From NCBI RefSeq assembly GCF_009363075.1, contig NZ_CP045293.1:2046001-2110000 (forward strand): DNA of 64,000 nucleotides, written 5' to 3'. The position numbers were made by a program, and so were the translations under genes. Within the stretch, counting starts at the first letter, position 1; each line of letters opens with the position of its first letter. This stretch comes from Paenibacillus guangzhouensis (lineage in GTDB: Bacteria; Bacillota; Bacilli; Paenibacillales; Paenibacillaceae). Below are positions 35,474 to 44,014 of the stretch, piece after piece. The notes under the pieces were generated by a model. The model had not been told where the DNA came from, did not search any database, and saw only the letters and a program-made list of their open reading frames with translations.

Positions 35474-36825
35474 AACCGATTCTCCTTGAATAAATTGATA
35501 CTTCTCATGTAACTATTGCAGGCCACGAAGAAATAAATGGTCTGCATGACCAGATAAATGCCAATGATGACGAAGGAATAGATCCAGTTGGACACCATAA
35601 GCAGATTATTCAATGCTTTGAGGGCGAATAACGCATGAAGGATACCAACACAACATGGTGTGAAAAATAGGATGCCGACCTGTGTTACGACGATCTTACG
35701 AAGCTCAAATGGCGTCATCCCAATTCGGGTTAGTGCCTGATATTGCTCTTGATCCTGCTGCAAATCCGTGAATAATTTGAAGTAAATTATACTCCCAGAA
35801 GCGATGAAGAACAGCAGACTAATAAACACCCCAATGAACATCGTGAGCGCAAGCAGACCTTGCGGATCCGCATATTGCGTCTGGATATCATCGAGCTGAA
35901 CCGCAAGTCCTAACATATAAATCGTACCTGATGCCGTTAGGATGACGGCGCTTAGGATCGATACCATAAACAACATCCGTGCATTTTCCTTCAGTTTATT
36001 GCCAAGCTGCACCAAGACGATCATATTCGTACGACGGTAATACAGCTTCGAATTCCTTGTTAACCAACGAAAGATCAAGACACTGACCTGAGTGAATAGC
36101 AGATAAGTCCCGATGATCGACGCGAGTAGAATGAATACAGAGAGTACGATGAAATTCTTCATATCTAAGATGAGAGCCATGCTGTATGCTCCCGCAATAC
36201 TGAAGATCGCGAGCAGGGCTAGCCATGGTGAATACACCATTTCGCGGTCGGATTTCTTAGCTGGTTGAAGTAAATCGACAATATCAGAATGGCCCACACG
36301 AATAACCGTCCCAATTGAGATGAGCGTGAACAATATGAAGAAACCGGCAGCTGTTATCCATAGCGCTTGAAGCGGTATCACGGCTGCAATCGGGTCTTCC
36401 ATCTTCAGCAGGAGAGCAAGTGCCATAAAAAATGGCTTGCTAAATAGTGCGCCAAGACCGATACCTGCACCGATCGCCGTCACCGCGATACACATATTCT
36501 CATAGATAATCAATGTACGAAGCTGCATGCGCGTCATTCCGAATAACGTTAATAGACCGAATTCTTTCCTTCTCGATTTCAGGAATACGGCATTCGAATA
36601 GAGAACAAATAGAAACGAGAACATGATAATGATGTACTGGCAGAACAACATCCCTTGTCTTACGCCCGAAGCTCCGATCATTCGACTATTCGTTAGATCT
36701 GGATGAAGCGCAAATGCGGTGTACATATAAAAGATCATGACCGAGAACACACTGCTCATAAAAAACGCGCTGTACGAGCGTAAGTTGCCGCGTATGTTGC
36801 TAAGGGCGAGCGAACGGAATGTCAT
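35470..36825 (-). CDS. BceB-type ABC permease lacking the large extracellular domain
   Basis: A 451-residue FtsX/MacB-superfamily permease with about ten membrane helices; typical BceB proteins are ~630-660 residues. The helices flanking the usual sensor domain are recognisable (MLFMVSILSAVILTASGTIY about 284-303; MFIGVFISLLFFIASGSII about 329-347) but are joined by only ~22 residues instead of about 200. The frame is intact across the junction. GGGAGG precedes the ATG, which overlaps the ATPase gene by 26 bp. In Bce modules the extracellular domain binds peptide antibiotics, so this protein presumably detects its substrate differently. The deletion is inferred from family length. Confidence 0.85.
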   Translation of the reverse strand: MTFRSLALSNIRGNLRSYSAFFMSSVFSVMIFYMYTAFALHPDLTNSRMIGASGVRQGMLFCQYIIIMFSFLFVLYSNAVFLKSRRKEFGLLTLFGMTRMQLRTLIIYENMCIAVTAIGAGIGLGALFSKPFFMALALLLKMEDPIAAVIPLQALWITAAGFFILFTLISIGTVIRVGHSDIVDLLQPAKKSDREMVYSPWLALLAIFSIAGAYSMALILDMKNFIVLSVFILLASIIGTYLLFTQVSVLIFRWLTRNSKLYYRRTNMIVLVQLGNKLKENARMLFMVSILSAVILTASGTIYMLGLAVQLDDIQTQYADPQGLLALTMFIGVFISLLFFIASGSIIYFKLFTDLQQDQEQYQALTRIGMTPFELRKIVVTQVGILFFTPCCVGILHALFALKALNNLLMVSNWIYSFVIIGIYLVMQTIYFFVACNSYMRSINLFKENRL

Positions 36826-37576
36826 TGAAATTTCCTCCCATTACGCTCAACACGTCTAATATTTGTTGGTAAAATATTGGTTGGTTCGATCCGCGCCGAA
36901 TTTCCGTAAAGATTTTTCCATCCTTAATGAACACGATGCGCCGGCAATAGCTCGCAGTGAACGGATCATGTGTTACCATCAGCACCGTTGCTTGCATTCG
37001 TTCATTCAGTGACGTGAGTGACTCCATCACATCCTTGGACGATTTCGAATCCAAATTACCCGTGAGTTCATCAGCTAGCACTAAGGCAGGTTCATGAATA
37101 AGAGCTCTTGCTATGGCCGTGCGCTGCTTCTGACCACCGGACACTTCATAGGTACGTCGATCCAATAGATGTTCGATTTGTAACCAAACTGCTAACGGGT
37201 GCAGCCTCTCCTCGATGAATTGAGGGGCTATTCCTTCAAGTACAAGCGGTAAAATGATATTCTCCTTAATCGTCAAGGCTTCTAATAGATTAAAATCTTG
37301 AAAGATGAAACCAAGATCACGTCTCCTGAAAAGAGCTAGTTGTCTCACGCTAAGCTTATTCGGGTCTACCCCGTTAATTTCGATTGATCCGGACGTTGGG
37401 CGATCCATTGCCGCGAGTAAATGAAGCAATGTCGTCTTGCCACTTCCCGATGGACCCATGACCCCAACAAATTCCCCTTCCTCTATCTGTAAATCGATGT
37501 CCTCTAATGCTGTACAAATGATATTCCCTTTGGAGCTATATATTTTACTAAGACCTCGCGCGGTTAGCACAGTCAT
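36800..37576 (-). CDS. BceA-type ABC transporter ATPase
   Basis: About 258 residues with Walker A GPSGSGKTT, Q-loop FIFQDFNLLEAL, signature VSGGQ, Walker B LVLADE, the family-specific LTGNLDS and H-loop VTHD. These are features of the MacB/BceA group that powers antimicrobial peptide resistance and flux sensing. The ATG at 37576 has GGAGG 10 nt upstream. It is followed by the permease gene with a 26-bp overlap. It is separated from the kinase gene by a terminator, so it probably has its own inducible promoter. Confidence 0.92.
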   Translation of the reverse strand: MTVLTARGLSKIYSSKGNIICTALEDIDLQIEEGEFVGVMGPSGSGKTTLLHLLAAMDRPTSGSIEINGVDPNKLSVRQLALFRRRDLGFIFQDFNLLEALTIKENIILPLVLEGIAPQFIEERLHPLAVWLQIEHLLDRRTYEVSGGQKQRTAIARALIHEPALVLADELTGNLDSKSSKDVMESLTSLNERMQATVLMVTHDPFTASYCRRIVFIKDGKIFTEIRRGSNQPIFYQQILDVLSVMGGNFNDIPFARP

Positions 37577-37667
37577 CGTGTGAATTCCTCCTTCCATCAT
37601 GCTCTCTAGGTCTTAACAAAGTTAAGTATAGCGAGCAATGCTTTTTCATCCCATCGATTTATATAAC

Positions 37668-37709
37668 AAAAAACACGCTTTGAACATGACAAGGTTGTCA
37701 CAAAGCGTG
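37668..37709 (-). terminator. Terminator after the kinase gene with a BceR-like palindrome in its loop
   Basis: On the minus strand CACGCTTTG (37701-37709) pairs with CAAAGCGTG (37674-37682), followed by TTTTTT: a standard terminator for the regulator-kinase operon. Its loop contains TGACA-N4-TGTCA (37687-37700), which matches the TnACA-N4-TGTnA inverted repeat bound by BceR-like regulators. The palindrome lies upstream of the ATPase gene and of a candidate -10 TATACT (37625-37630). Terminator confidence is high; operator function is inferred. Confidence 0.75.
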
Positions 37710-37721
37710 ATTATTCATTCC

Positions 37722-38798
37722 TTATACATCATCAAGCATGTGAATGCCTTGCGGTGAAAACGTAATCGTAAACGTCGTTCCGACACCAAGCTCTGAAGCT
37801 ACGGACAACTCATGACCAAGTCTGCTGCATATTTGTTTGGCTAAATAAAGTCCCATGCCTGTCGATTCTCCAGCGACTTGCCCGTTCTCTCCTGTAAAAA
37901 AAGGATCGAATATTCGCGGCAGATCATGAGGCGCGATCCCGCTCCCCTCGTCGGTAATCATCAGCTTACTGCTTGAATCCTGCTGGTCCAGACAGAAAAT
38001 GAGATGTTTTGTCCCCTGTTTGTCCTTACTGTATTTGATCGCGTTACTGACGATTTGATTCAAAACAACCGTCATCCACTTTCGATCTGTCTCAGGCCAT
38101 GCTTCGCCTTCGATTTGCGGAATGACAGAATGACGAAGACAAAGGCGTCTGTGCGTAATCAATACTTCGTGAATGATATCATGTAACGGTATTTTAGCCA
38201 GATGAAGATCCATCTCGAATCTGTCAAGGCGCGCGGTATACAGCAGCATCTCCAGCCCCTTATTCAACCGATCCGTCTCTTCGAACAAGCTCAGGATCAT
38301 CTCTTGTTGTTCTTCTTCAGACATAGGCTGCTGTGTCACGGCTTCTTGCAAGAGCAGATCAACCACAGACAATGGTGTCTTCATATGATGGACCCACTGC
38401 ATCACAAAATGATTATGCAGCTCCTGCTGCCGTCGATAGGTACCGAGTTTGTTCAGATACGTACTATTCTGCTGATTCAACAATCGAACGACGAGTTGCT
38501 GCTCAGCCGTAACAGCAAACGGAGCGATCGCTCCCGTCTGAAGCTCGCTCTCTCGTTCCATCGCATGACGTAGCTGCTTGTAATATTCCCGCTGCCGAAC
38601 GTAGTCGATCGTAAGGCCAAGTACGACGGTGAAAGCAGCCGCACCTATGAAGTAGTACATCGTACTTAACTCCATGAATTCTGGATTGCGAGCATGTTCT
38701 AGCAACATAAGACAGGCGCCAAGCCCTGTAATAAAAAAACCTGTAAGAATAAAAATGATCCGGTCGCGAATGAACATCGCTGCTGTCATTATTTTCAT
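37722..38798 (-). CDS. BceS-type intramembrane-sensing histidine kinase
   Basis: The 358-residue kinase has two N-terminal helices (about 12-33 and 47-64) with only a short loop between, the hallmark of intramembrane-sensing kinases that take their signal from the cognate ABC transporter. The H-box is FVMQWVHHMKTPLSVVDLL (His137), followed by ATPase motifs NQIVSNAIKYS, DEGSGI and STGMGLYLAK. Its start overlaps the response regulator gene by 4 bp (ATGA). It sits directly upstream of the ATPase-permease genes, so it forms a Bce module with them. Confidence 0.93.
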   Translation of the reverse strand: MKIMTAAMFIRDRIIFILTGFFITGLGACLMLLEHARNPEFMELSTMYYFIGAAAFTVVLGLTIDYVRQREYYKQLRHAMERESELQTGAIAPFAVTAEQQLVVRLLNQQNSTYLNKLGTYRRQQELHNHFVMQWVHHMKTPLSVVDLLLQEAVTQQPMSEEEQQEMILSLFEETDRLNKGLEMLLYTARLDRFEMDLHLAKIPLHDIIHEVLITHRRLCLRHSVIPQIEGEAWPETDRKWMTVVLNQIVSNAIKYSKDKQGTKHLIFCLDQQDSSSKLMITDEGSGIAPHDLPRIFDPFFTGENGQVAGESTGMGLYLAKQICSRLGHELSVASELGVGTTFTITFSPQGIHMLDDV

Positions 38799-39520
38799 AG
38801 ATCTATCTTTCCCTGAACTTCATCGAGGAGCAATTTGTAACCTAATCCTCGTACCGTCGCGATCGCGTTCGGAAGCCCCAGCTCTTCAAGCTTCTTGCGT
38901 AATCGTCCCACATTGACTGTCAGGGTGTTGTCATCAACAAACTGTGTATGATCCCAGAGCGTTCCCAGGAGTTGGTCACGCGAGACGGTTTTGCCATAAT
39001 GCTGGAGGAAACATTCCGTGAGCAATTGTTCGTTTTTCGAAATTTGGGTTCTGCATGTATGATAGATGAGCTCATTGCGGCTGAGATTCAGTCTTAACCC
39101 ATGGACATGCAATTCGTTCTCTGGAGAAGCAGCAAGTCCAGTTGGAGCCGAGTAGTCTCCATATACTCTTCGCAGAACCCCTTTCATTTTTGCAATGAAG
39201 AGGTCCAAATGGATCGGCTTCGTAATATAGTCATCGCCACCATTTTCGATCGCCATCACCTGATCCATCTCCCCTGCGCGCGCTGAGATGAAGATGATTG
39301 GGACATTGGACTTCATACGTATTTGTCTGCACCAATAGTAACCGTCGAAGTACGGCAGGTTAATATCCAACATAATCATATGCGGTTCATACACCACGAA
39401 CTCCGGCATAATATCGCGAAATTGTGATGCACATGTGGCTTCATATCCATACTTCTCTATATTCCTCTTCAAGACAGCACTAATCTTGCTATCATCCTCA
39501 ACGATAAATATCCGGTACAT
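38795..39520 (-). CDS. BceR-type response regulator (OmpR family)
   Basis: A 241-residue protein with a receiver domain (acidic pair D9/D10, phospho-acceptor D52 in MIMLDINLP, T/S and K in FISARAG and DDYITKP) and a C-terminal OmpR winged helix ending in VGRLRKKLEELGLP and TVRGLGYKL. AAGGAGG lies upstream of the ATG. It is the first gene of the regulator-kinase operon and likely activates the downstream ABC operon through the TGACA palindrome. Confidence 0.94.
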   Translation of the reverse strand: MYRIFIVEDDSKISAVLKRNIEKYGYEATCASQFRDIMPEFVVYEPHMIMLDINLPYFDGYYWCRQIRMKSNVPIIFISARAGEMDQVMAIENGGDDYITKPIHLDLFIAKMKGVLRRVYGDYSAPTGLAASPENELHVHGLRLNLSRNELIYHTCRTQISKNEQLLTECFLQHYGKTVSRDQLLGTLWDHTQFVDDNTLTVNVGRLRKKLEELGLPNAIATVRGLGYKLLLDEVQGKIDL

Positions 39521-39642
39521 TTGCTTCCTCCTTGTGCTCCCCTGTTAGCCAACTAATAGTATATCAGATTGTTGCGAAACTGGAAGAAAGGGCAACGTAC
39601 TCATTTAGGTTAAAGGCTTCGAATGAAACGGATTGCGAAAAA

Positions 39643-39664
39643 CAAAAAAACCGCTTACGCGGTT
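39643..39664 (-). terminator. Intrinsic terminator of the GyrI-like gene
   Basis: On the minus strand AACCGC-GTAA-GCGGTT is followed by TTTTTTG, 19 bp after the stop codon at 39683. Confidence 0.85.
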
Positions 39665-39682
39665 ATTCGAACACGGGCCATT

Positions 39683-40141
39683 TCATTTTATAGTGTCATA
39701 TAAATCTACTTCGAGCATGTTGCTACTTTGATCCACATCTGACGCTGAAATCTCAAGATGCCAAGCGTTAAGCACTCTTTCATATTGATTGCTTTCAATC
39801 CAGTGATGCAGCTTATGATATGTTTCTCTTATTTCATTATTGGGCCCGAGGTGCGTCATTACGGCATACTTTTGTGGGGGGACGACGAGATGTACCATGC
39901 CATCAGGTACATCTCGAATCTGGTTAACTTCAATACATGCCCAGTAACCATCTTCCTCTTCGGCATGATCCGCGACTTGAAATGCACCTATAAATCGAAT
40001 AGGCTTAGTGATATCCTTAATCTCATTCAGCCTGTTTTTGAGTATACTCATTGCTTTTGGAATTTCATGGATATACTGGTCACCAGGACAAAGAACTCTT
40101 AGACCTACTAACTTCACCTCTTGAAGTTCAACGACATTCAT
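39683..40141 (-). CDS. GyrI-like small-molecule-binding domain protein
   Basis: About 152 residues of the SOUL/GyrI-like effector-binding fold (VKLVGLRVLCPG ... FIGAFQVAD ... GYWACIEVNQI ... VVPPQKYAVMTHLGP), as found fused to AraC and MerR regulators but here without a DNA-binding domain. Stand-alone members bind drugs or metabolites. ATG at 40141 is preferred; an in-frame GTG at 40150 overlaps the stop of an upstream remnant (GTGA). That remnant also ends with a GyrI-like tail, so two tandem GyrI-like genes once existed. Confidence 0.75.
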   Translation of the reverse strand: MNVVELQEVKLVGLRVLCPGDQYIHEIPKAMSILKNRLNEIKDITKPIRFIGAFQVADHAEEEDGYWACIEVNQIRDVPDGMVHLVVPPQKYAVMTHLGPNNEIRETYHKLHHWIESNQYERVLNAWHLEISASDVDQSSNMLEVDLYDTIK

Positions 40142-40146
40142 ATACT

Positions 40147-40372
40147 TCACACACTTTCGATTGGAATATATACATCAACTTCATCCGGCCAATGCGGATT
40201 CTCGAACGTGTATATTTCTAGTCCCATGGCTCTTTTGTTGTTACTCATGCCCTACGTTACTTTCTTAAATCGAAAAATACATACGGGCGGGATCTCGTTC
40301 CATTCGAACTTTCCTTCTTCCTTTTCCTTCTTGAAGCTTGGTTCCACCTCGCATACATGTTTTCGAGATTAT
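40147..40372 (-). pseudogene. Decayed C-terminal end of a GyrI-like protein
   Basis: One minus-strand frame reads CEVEPSFKKEKEEGKFEWN ... CIFRFKKVT, a TAG stop, then MSNNKRAMGLEIYTFENP and PDEVDVYIPIESV with a final TGA at 40147-40149. The last part is a typical GyrI-domain C-terminus (LEIYT...P...VDVYIPI). The in-frame stop and the missing N-terminus indicate a remnant. Its TGA overlaps the GTG at 40150 of the next gene. Confidence 0.5.
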
Positions 40373-40423
40373 AGATAACGTCCATGTGTGACAGATAAAT
40401 CAGATCCCCTTTTACAATGAGCA

Positions 40424-41035
40424 TTAAAGTAGTATTGGCTCCAGATGTAATAACCCAATTTCAACGGATGTATCTATATAGCCAATGATCTGAACAAACG
40501 TAAAAACATTAAGTTTTTCATTCATAACAATATCCTTCTCGTACGCCATATCCCCTAGAACATAAGGAATGAAATCCTTAACTTCTTTGGAACTAACCTC
40601 TTGCAGATCAATGATTGCAGGAAAATAACGTAGCTTTTCTATCAGCTCATCTCTAACATCGTAGTATTCTAGCAACTTTCCATTAAGTAATCGAAAGTCA
40701 TTATGGTATAAATGATATAATTCTTTGTCCGCTTCCATTCTGTTTCTCAGCCAAGGGAGATTAAATCCTTTTAGCCAGATATCATCCGCGATTAAATGTG
40801 TAAAATACCCTAAGACATATAGACTTTCAGCATTTGCACGATATTTATGCAGAAATCCGTGATAATCAACATGTCTCGTATAATCTTGAATTTCACCTTT
40901 AAAGAAATGTGATGCATCTTTGGATCTAACAGCATCCGGAGCGACGCTGCCAAGCAAAAATGGTGTTCGATCTTCGATCGACAGGCAATCCGCGATCTTA
41001 TTCGCTATGATCAAGTGCATAATTCTTGAACCCAT
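40424..41035 (-). CDS. Zinc-dependent phospholipase C-like hydrolase
   Basis: About 203 residues of the Zn_dep_PLPC family (PF00882-like). Visible features are MGSRIMHLIIANKIAD, FLLGSVAPDAV, SHFF and, centrally, VLGYFTHLIADDIWLKGF with the family's helix-borne metal ligands. Most such proteins in Bacillota are cytoplasmic and of unknown substrate; no signal peptide is seen here. AAAGGTG precedes a cluster of ATGs at 41044, 41041 and 41035; the last is chosen as matching the family start. It follows the shikimate-kinase-DinB gene by ~60 bp in the AT-rich minus-strand array. Confidence 0.78.
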   Translation of the reverse strand: MGSRIMHLIIANKIADCLSIEDRTPFLLGSVAPDAVRSKDASHFFKGEIQDYTRHVDYHGFLHKYRANAESLYVLGYFTHLIADDIWLKGFNLPWLRNRMEADKELYHLYHNDFRLLNGKLLEYYDVRDELIEKLRYFPAIIDLQEVSSKEVKDFIPYVLGDMAYEKDIVMNEKLNVFTFVQIIGYIDTSVEIGLLHLEPILL

Positions 41036-41096
41036 ACATTCCATCACCTTTGAAAGATAATTTATCGAATCTGCTCCGTTTGTTACATTCTCCCAC

Positions 41097-42098
41097 CTAC
41101 AGATTTAAGCCCTTGATTTCAATGATTTGTTCAATATGTCTTTGTTCATGCATGTACAATGATTTAACCCATTCAATTAATAACATCTCTTTAAAGACGG
41201 GATGTACAAAATGTCTTCTACTCAGCAATGATGGGTCATCTAGCGTGTTTAATAATTCAAATAATTTCTCTCTTGAATTTTTAAGCTTATTAATGATTTC
41301 TTGATGTTCAAACATTTCATCCATTGGCTTAGCAATGTCGGGTGCTTCTAACTTCTTGCTGCGATCAAGTAGAAACTCTAATGGTTTTTTATCTATGATA
41401 GAATCCTCATTGCTCTTTAACCCTTTCTTTATTGCATAGACATACAATTCTTCAGTCTTACTTAAGTGCTGGCATACTTGACCTATACTCCAACTGGTTG
41501 AGTCTTTACGTCTGTTTAATTGATCACCACTCAAACCATTCAGAATTCCCAACAATTCGTCTCTTGTATCAATCAATTTTTGATTGATTTCCTGAAGTTC
41601 CATAGCATACATCCTCTCATTTATTTGATCGACCAATTCTTCAATCCCTAGACTTTCAGCATCGATAATCATATCTGCATACTTTTCATATATCGGGCAT
41701 CTTTCCTCATATAACTGGCGTAATGATTGATGATCTCTTATCACTACGCCTCTTTGTTTTGCATTTTCCAAGCGTGCTTGTATCGTTTCGTAATTTAATT
41801 TGAGATAAATCACAGTACCAATTTCTTTTAGATGTTTCATTGCGTCATTTCCATATAATACACTGCCTCCAGTTGCAATTATGGAATGATCTACACATAA
41901 TGAGGCAATCACACGATTTTCAATGGAAATAAATCCGTCGATCCCCTCATGAGCGATAATTTCTTTTAGAAGCCGGTTTTCTTTTTTTTGAATGACGAGA
42001 TCACTATCTACAAATTCATAACCTTTTATTTTCGCCAAAATAACGCCAAGCGTGCTTTTTCCTGCCGTCGGCATACCGATGAGTATGATATTCTTCAT
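41097..42098 (-). CDS. Shikimate kinase-like domain fused to a DinB-like domain
   Basis: The N-terminal ~165 residues resemble shikimate kinase: Walker A GMPTAGKST, FVDSDLVIQ (DxD at the substrate site), an ATGGS where shikimate kinases have a GGG motif, RGVVI lid and ERCPIYEKYAD. The C-terminal ~165 residues (from about 170) are DinB-like: RDELLGILNGLSGDQLNRR, SWSIGQVCQHLSKTEELY and a terminal SLYMHEQRHIEQI with histidines placed as metal ligands. GAGGAT precedes the ATG, and it follows a VOC gene by 9 bp. It is probably not the housekeeping aroK. Substrate is unknown. Confidence 0.82.
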   Translation of the reverse strand: MKNIILIGMPTAGKSTLGVILAKIKGYEFVDSDLVIQKKENRLLKEIIAHEGIDGFISIENRVIASLCVDHSIIATGGSVLYGNDAMKHLKEIGTVIYLKLNYETIQARLENAKQRGVVIRDHQSLRQLYEERCPIYEKYADMIIDAESLGIEELVDQINERMYAMELQEINQKLIDTRDELLGILNGLSGDQLNRRKDSTSWSIGQVCQHLSKTEELYVYAIKKGLKSNEDSIIDKKPLEFLLDRSKKLEAPDIAKPMDEMFEHQEIINKLKNSREKLFELLNTLDDPSLLSRRHFVHPVFKEMLLIEWVKSLYMHEQRHIEQIIEIKGLNL

Positions 42099-42107
42099 TT
42101 CTTATCC

Positions 42108-42569
42108 TCAATATCGTGTTAAATTCTTTTGCTTTATGAAATCTTCTTTAATCTCGTCTTTCGGATCCCAAATTGACCACGTAGCTTCTAATAAATTTCC
42201 TTCGTTATCCCTGAAATAAAAATACTTAGCCTCTCCAGTGCCTAATGTATGTAATTCTTCAACTTCTATTCCTCTGTCTCCCAATAGTTTGTGTGTATAA
42301 TCAATGTCAGGACAGTTCAGTGCCATGATCGGAAACGGTCTTTCATTTCTTATAATTTCCATGGCTTGCTTGTTGGTCGTTTCAATCAGTAACAATGCAA
42401 TTGCGTTCTTGTGCGGGTGATGTAAGACTGCAATAAATGAGCCACGGTCTTGAAACTTATTCATTAGTTTAAAGTCTAAATTCTCCGTATACCATGCTAT
42501 GGACTCGTCAATTCGTGTTGTTGGAACATAGACGTAACCAATACGTGAAAATGTAAAATCTTGATTCAT
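42108..42569 (-). CDS. VOC-family (glyoxalase/bleomycin-resistance fold) protein
   Basis: About 153 residues with the paired beta-alpha-beta-beta-beta modules of the VOC superfamily: FSRIGYVYVPTTRIDESIAWY, GSFIAVLHHP, ALLLIET and the C-terminal AKYFYFRDNEGNLLEATW, whose Glu is a typical metal ligand. Start ATG at 42569 has AAGGAG 8 nt upstream. It is the leading gene of a likely VOC/kinase-DinB/PLC-like operon. Substrate unknown. Confidence 0.85.
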   Translation of the reverse strand: MNQDFTFSRIGYVYVPTTRIDESIAWYTENLDFKLMNKFQDRGSFIAVLHHPHKNAIALLLIETTNKQAMEIIRNERPFPIMALNCPDIDYTHKLLGDRGIEVEELHTLGTGEAKYFYFRDNEGNLLEATWSIWDPKDEIKEDFIKQKNLTRY

Positions 42570-42664
42570 TTGAAGCACTCCTTCAGCGTTTATTTTGCAC
42601 TTGTTCCCTTCACTTCTAGCTCACAATCTAAATGGTTATTCCCTTCAAGTTGCATAAGAAACAA

Positions 42665-42699
42665 AAACCCACCTTCAGATTCCAATCTTAGGTGGGTTT
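42665..42699. terminator. Hairpin terminator between DUF2625 and VOC genes
   Basis: AAACCCACCT (42665-42674) pairs with AGGTGGGTTT (42690-42699); on the minus strand the stem is followed by TTTTTGTTT. It is ~160 bp after the DUF2625 stop codon and marks a transcription boundary. Confidence 0.75.
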
Positions 42700-42858
42700 G
42701 CTTTCTCTTGTTGTTTGTAATGTGTATCTATATTTTACCTTTATTTACAACTACGTACAAGTGTTCTTGTTGTTTATTGGTCTACATTGGTTTTATTTAT
42801 TTACTTAGAGTTGTCCTGTTCTAATGCTTCTCTATAAAGGAATATAGCCCGGTAATAA

Positions 42859-43509
42859 CTACTCTATCATTGTCCTTCTAAAGTCACTTTGTATTTCCCA
42901 GATTTCTTTTAACGGTATTGCTGCTTTAGAGGTATTTTCAATATCCCTACCTTGTTTCGTCCACAAATATGGATATATTGATATTCCTTGATCGCTGGTT
43001 AATTTCTTGACATCCTCTAACCATTCTCTCCATCGAAACGATTCATAGTATTGGTTCAAATCACCATACATAACCCAATAAAGGAAGTCTGTATATCCTT
43101 TTCCCGTGTCCTCCCACACCAATGTATCAGGCGCAAAATAATATACATTACGAGAATCACGATCAAACTGGCCTGAATTCATAGCAAATATTCCTCCGAC
43201 TTTATCATAAGCAACAACAAATCCTTCTTCGAAGAGAGATCCATGATTATTATCAATGAGAGAACCATAGATCTCTGAATGTCCTGAACCAAGTATGTAC
43301 AACCATCCATGATCAACAACTAAACCACCGCATTCTAAAGCTATTGCACCCATTGTAGATTTATTGGATATTTGTAGATTATAGAGAACTCCCTCTCCAT
43401 CAATCCTTGTATTCTGAAGCACGTGTACATGTGTTTGTGAATTACGAATCCAATCTTGAATCATCGACCATGCATTTTCATTAAATATGAGTTCAGATAT
43501 TGCCTTCAT
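42859..43509 (-). CDS. DUF2625 family protein
   Basis: A 216-residue soluble protein with the DUF2625 pattern: VLYNLQISNKSTMGAIALE, GWLYILGSGH, GSLFEEGFVVAYDKVGGIFAMN, YYFAPDTLVWEDTGKGYTDF and FRWREWLEDV. The family is widespread but uncharacterised and frequent in accessory islands. AAGGAGC lies 7 nt before the ATG. It sits 58 bp after the second VOC gene on the same strand. Confidence 0.82.
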   Translation of the reverse strand: MKAISELIFNENAWSMIQDWIRNSQTHVHVLQNTRIDGEGVLYNLQISNKSTMGAIALECGGLVVDHGWLYILGSGHSEIYGSLIDNNHGSLFEEGFVVAYDKVGGIFAMNSGQFDRDSRNVYYFAPDTLVWEDTGKGYTDFLYWVMYGDLNQYYESFRWREWLEDVKKLTSDQGISIYPYLWTKQGRDIENTSKAAIPLKEIWEIQSDFRRTMIE

Positions 43510-43567
43510 TATTCTTGCTCCTTAAATCGTTCGTAAGAGATAGGATGAATCCGATTATTCTGGATTT

Positions 43568-43942
43568 TTATCCTCCAAAGGCAATTCGATATCCATCAAT
43601 ATCTTGAATTGTAAATTCACTAAAAAATTCATTCAAATCCGGTCCTCTTACAATGGTGATATCCTTCGATTTGATCTCTTCTAATAATTCCCTGACATTT
43701 GTGTAACAAAATGCATCAAAGTACAATCCACCTTCAACAGATGAATTTGGTCTTACATCATTTGGATTGACGGCTTGATGAAGAATAAATGTAACCGTGT
43801 CCCTTGTCATATGTACATGTTGAATCTCGGGTCCACCAACTAGTTCATAGTTGAACCCTAAGGTCTTATAAAAACGAACCGATTGTTCAATATCTCTCAC
43901 AAGCAATACGATTGAAGGGCCAGTTAATTTTGCTTTTTCCAC
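43568..43942 (-). CDS. VOC-family protein, small
   Basis: A 124-residue glyoxalase-fold protein: PSIVLLVRDIEQSVRFYKTLGF, HVHMTRDTVTFILHQ, GGLYFDAFCYTNV and the terminal FTIQDIDGYRIAFGG. The C-terminal catalytic Glu of lactoylglutathione lyase-like members is replaced (YRIAF), so it may be a binding protein. The GTG start has GGAGGT 12 nt upstream, a long spacing. A boundary repeat (43986-44014) lies just upstream. Confidence 0.8.
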   Translation of the reverse strand: MEKAKLTGPSIVLLVRDIEQSVRFYKTLGFNYELVGGPEIQHVHMTRDTVTFILHQAVNPNDVRPNSSVEGGLYFDAFCYTNVRELLEEIKSKDITIVRGPDLNEFFSEFTIQDIDGYRIAFGG

Positions 43943-43985
43943 TTTGAATAATCTACCTCCGCAAAAAGTTTATTTGATTTCATCT

Positions 43986-44014
43986 GTTTCAGTTAACTTT
44001 ATTGTATTAACGAA
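43986..44014 (-). repeat. Boundary repeat copy R1
   Basis: Plus-strand GTTTCAG-n-TAAC-n-TTATTGTATT-n-ACG aligns with copy R4 (46994 onward), differing at only a few positions over about 27 bp. It lies between the broken CPBP gene and the VOC gene. It lacks the AGGCTT part seen in R3 and R4. Confidence 0.6.
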
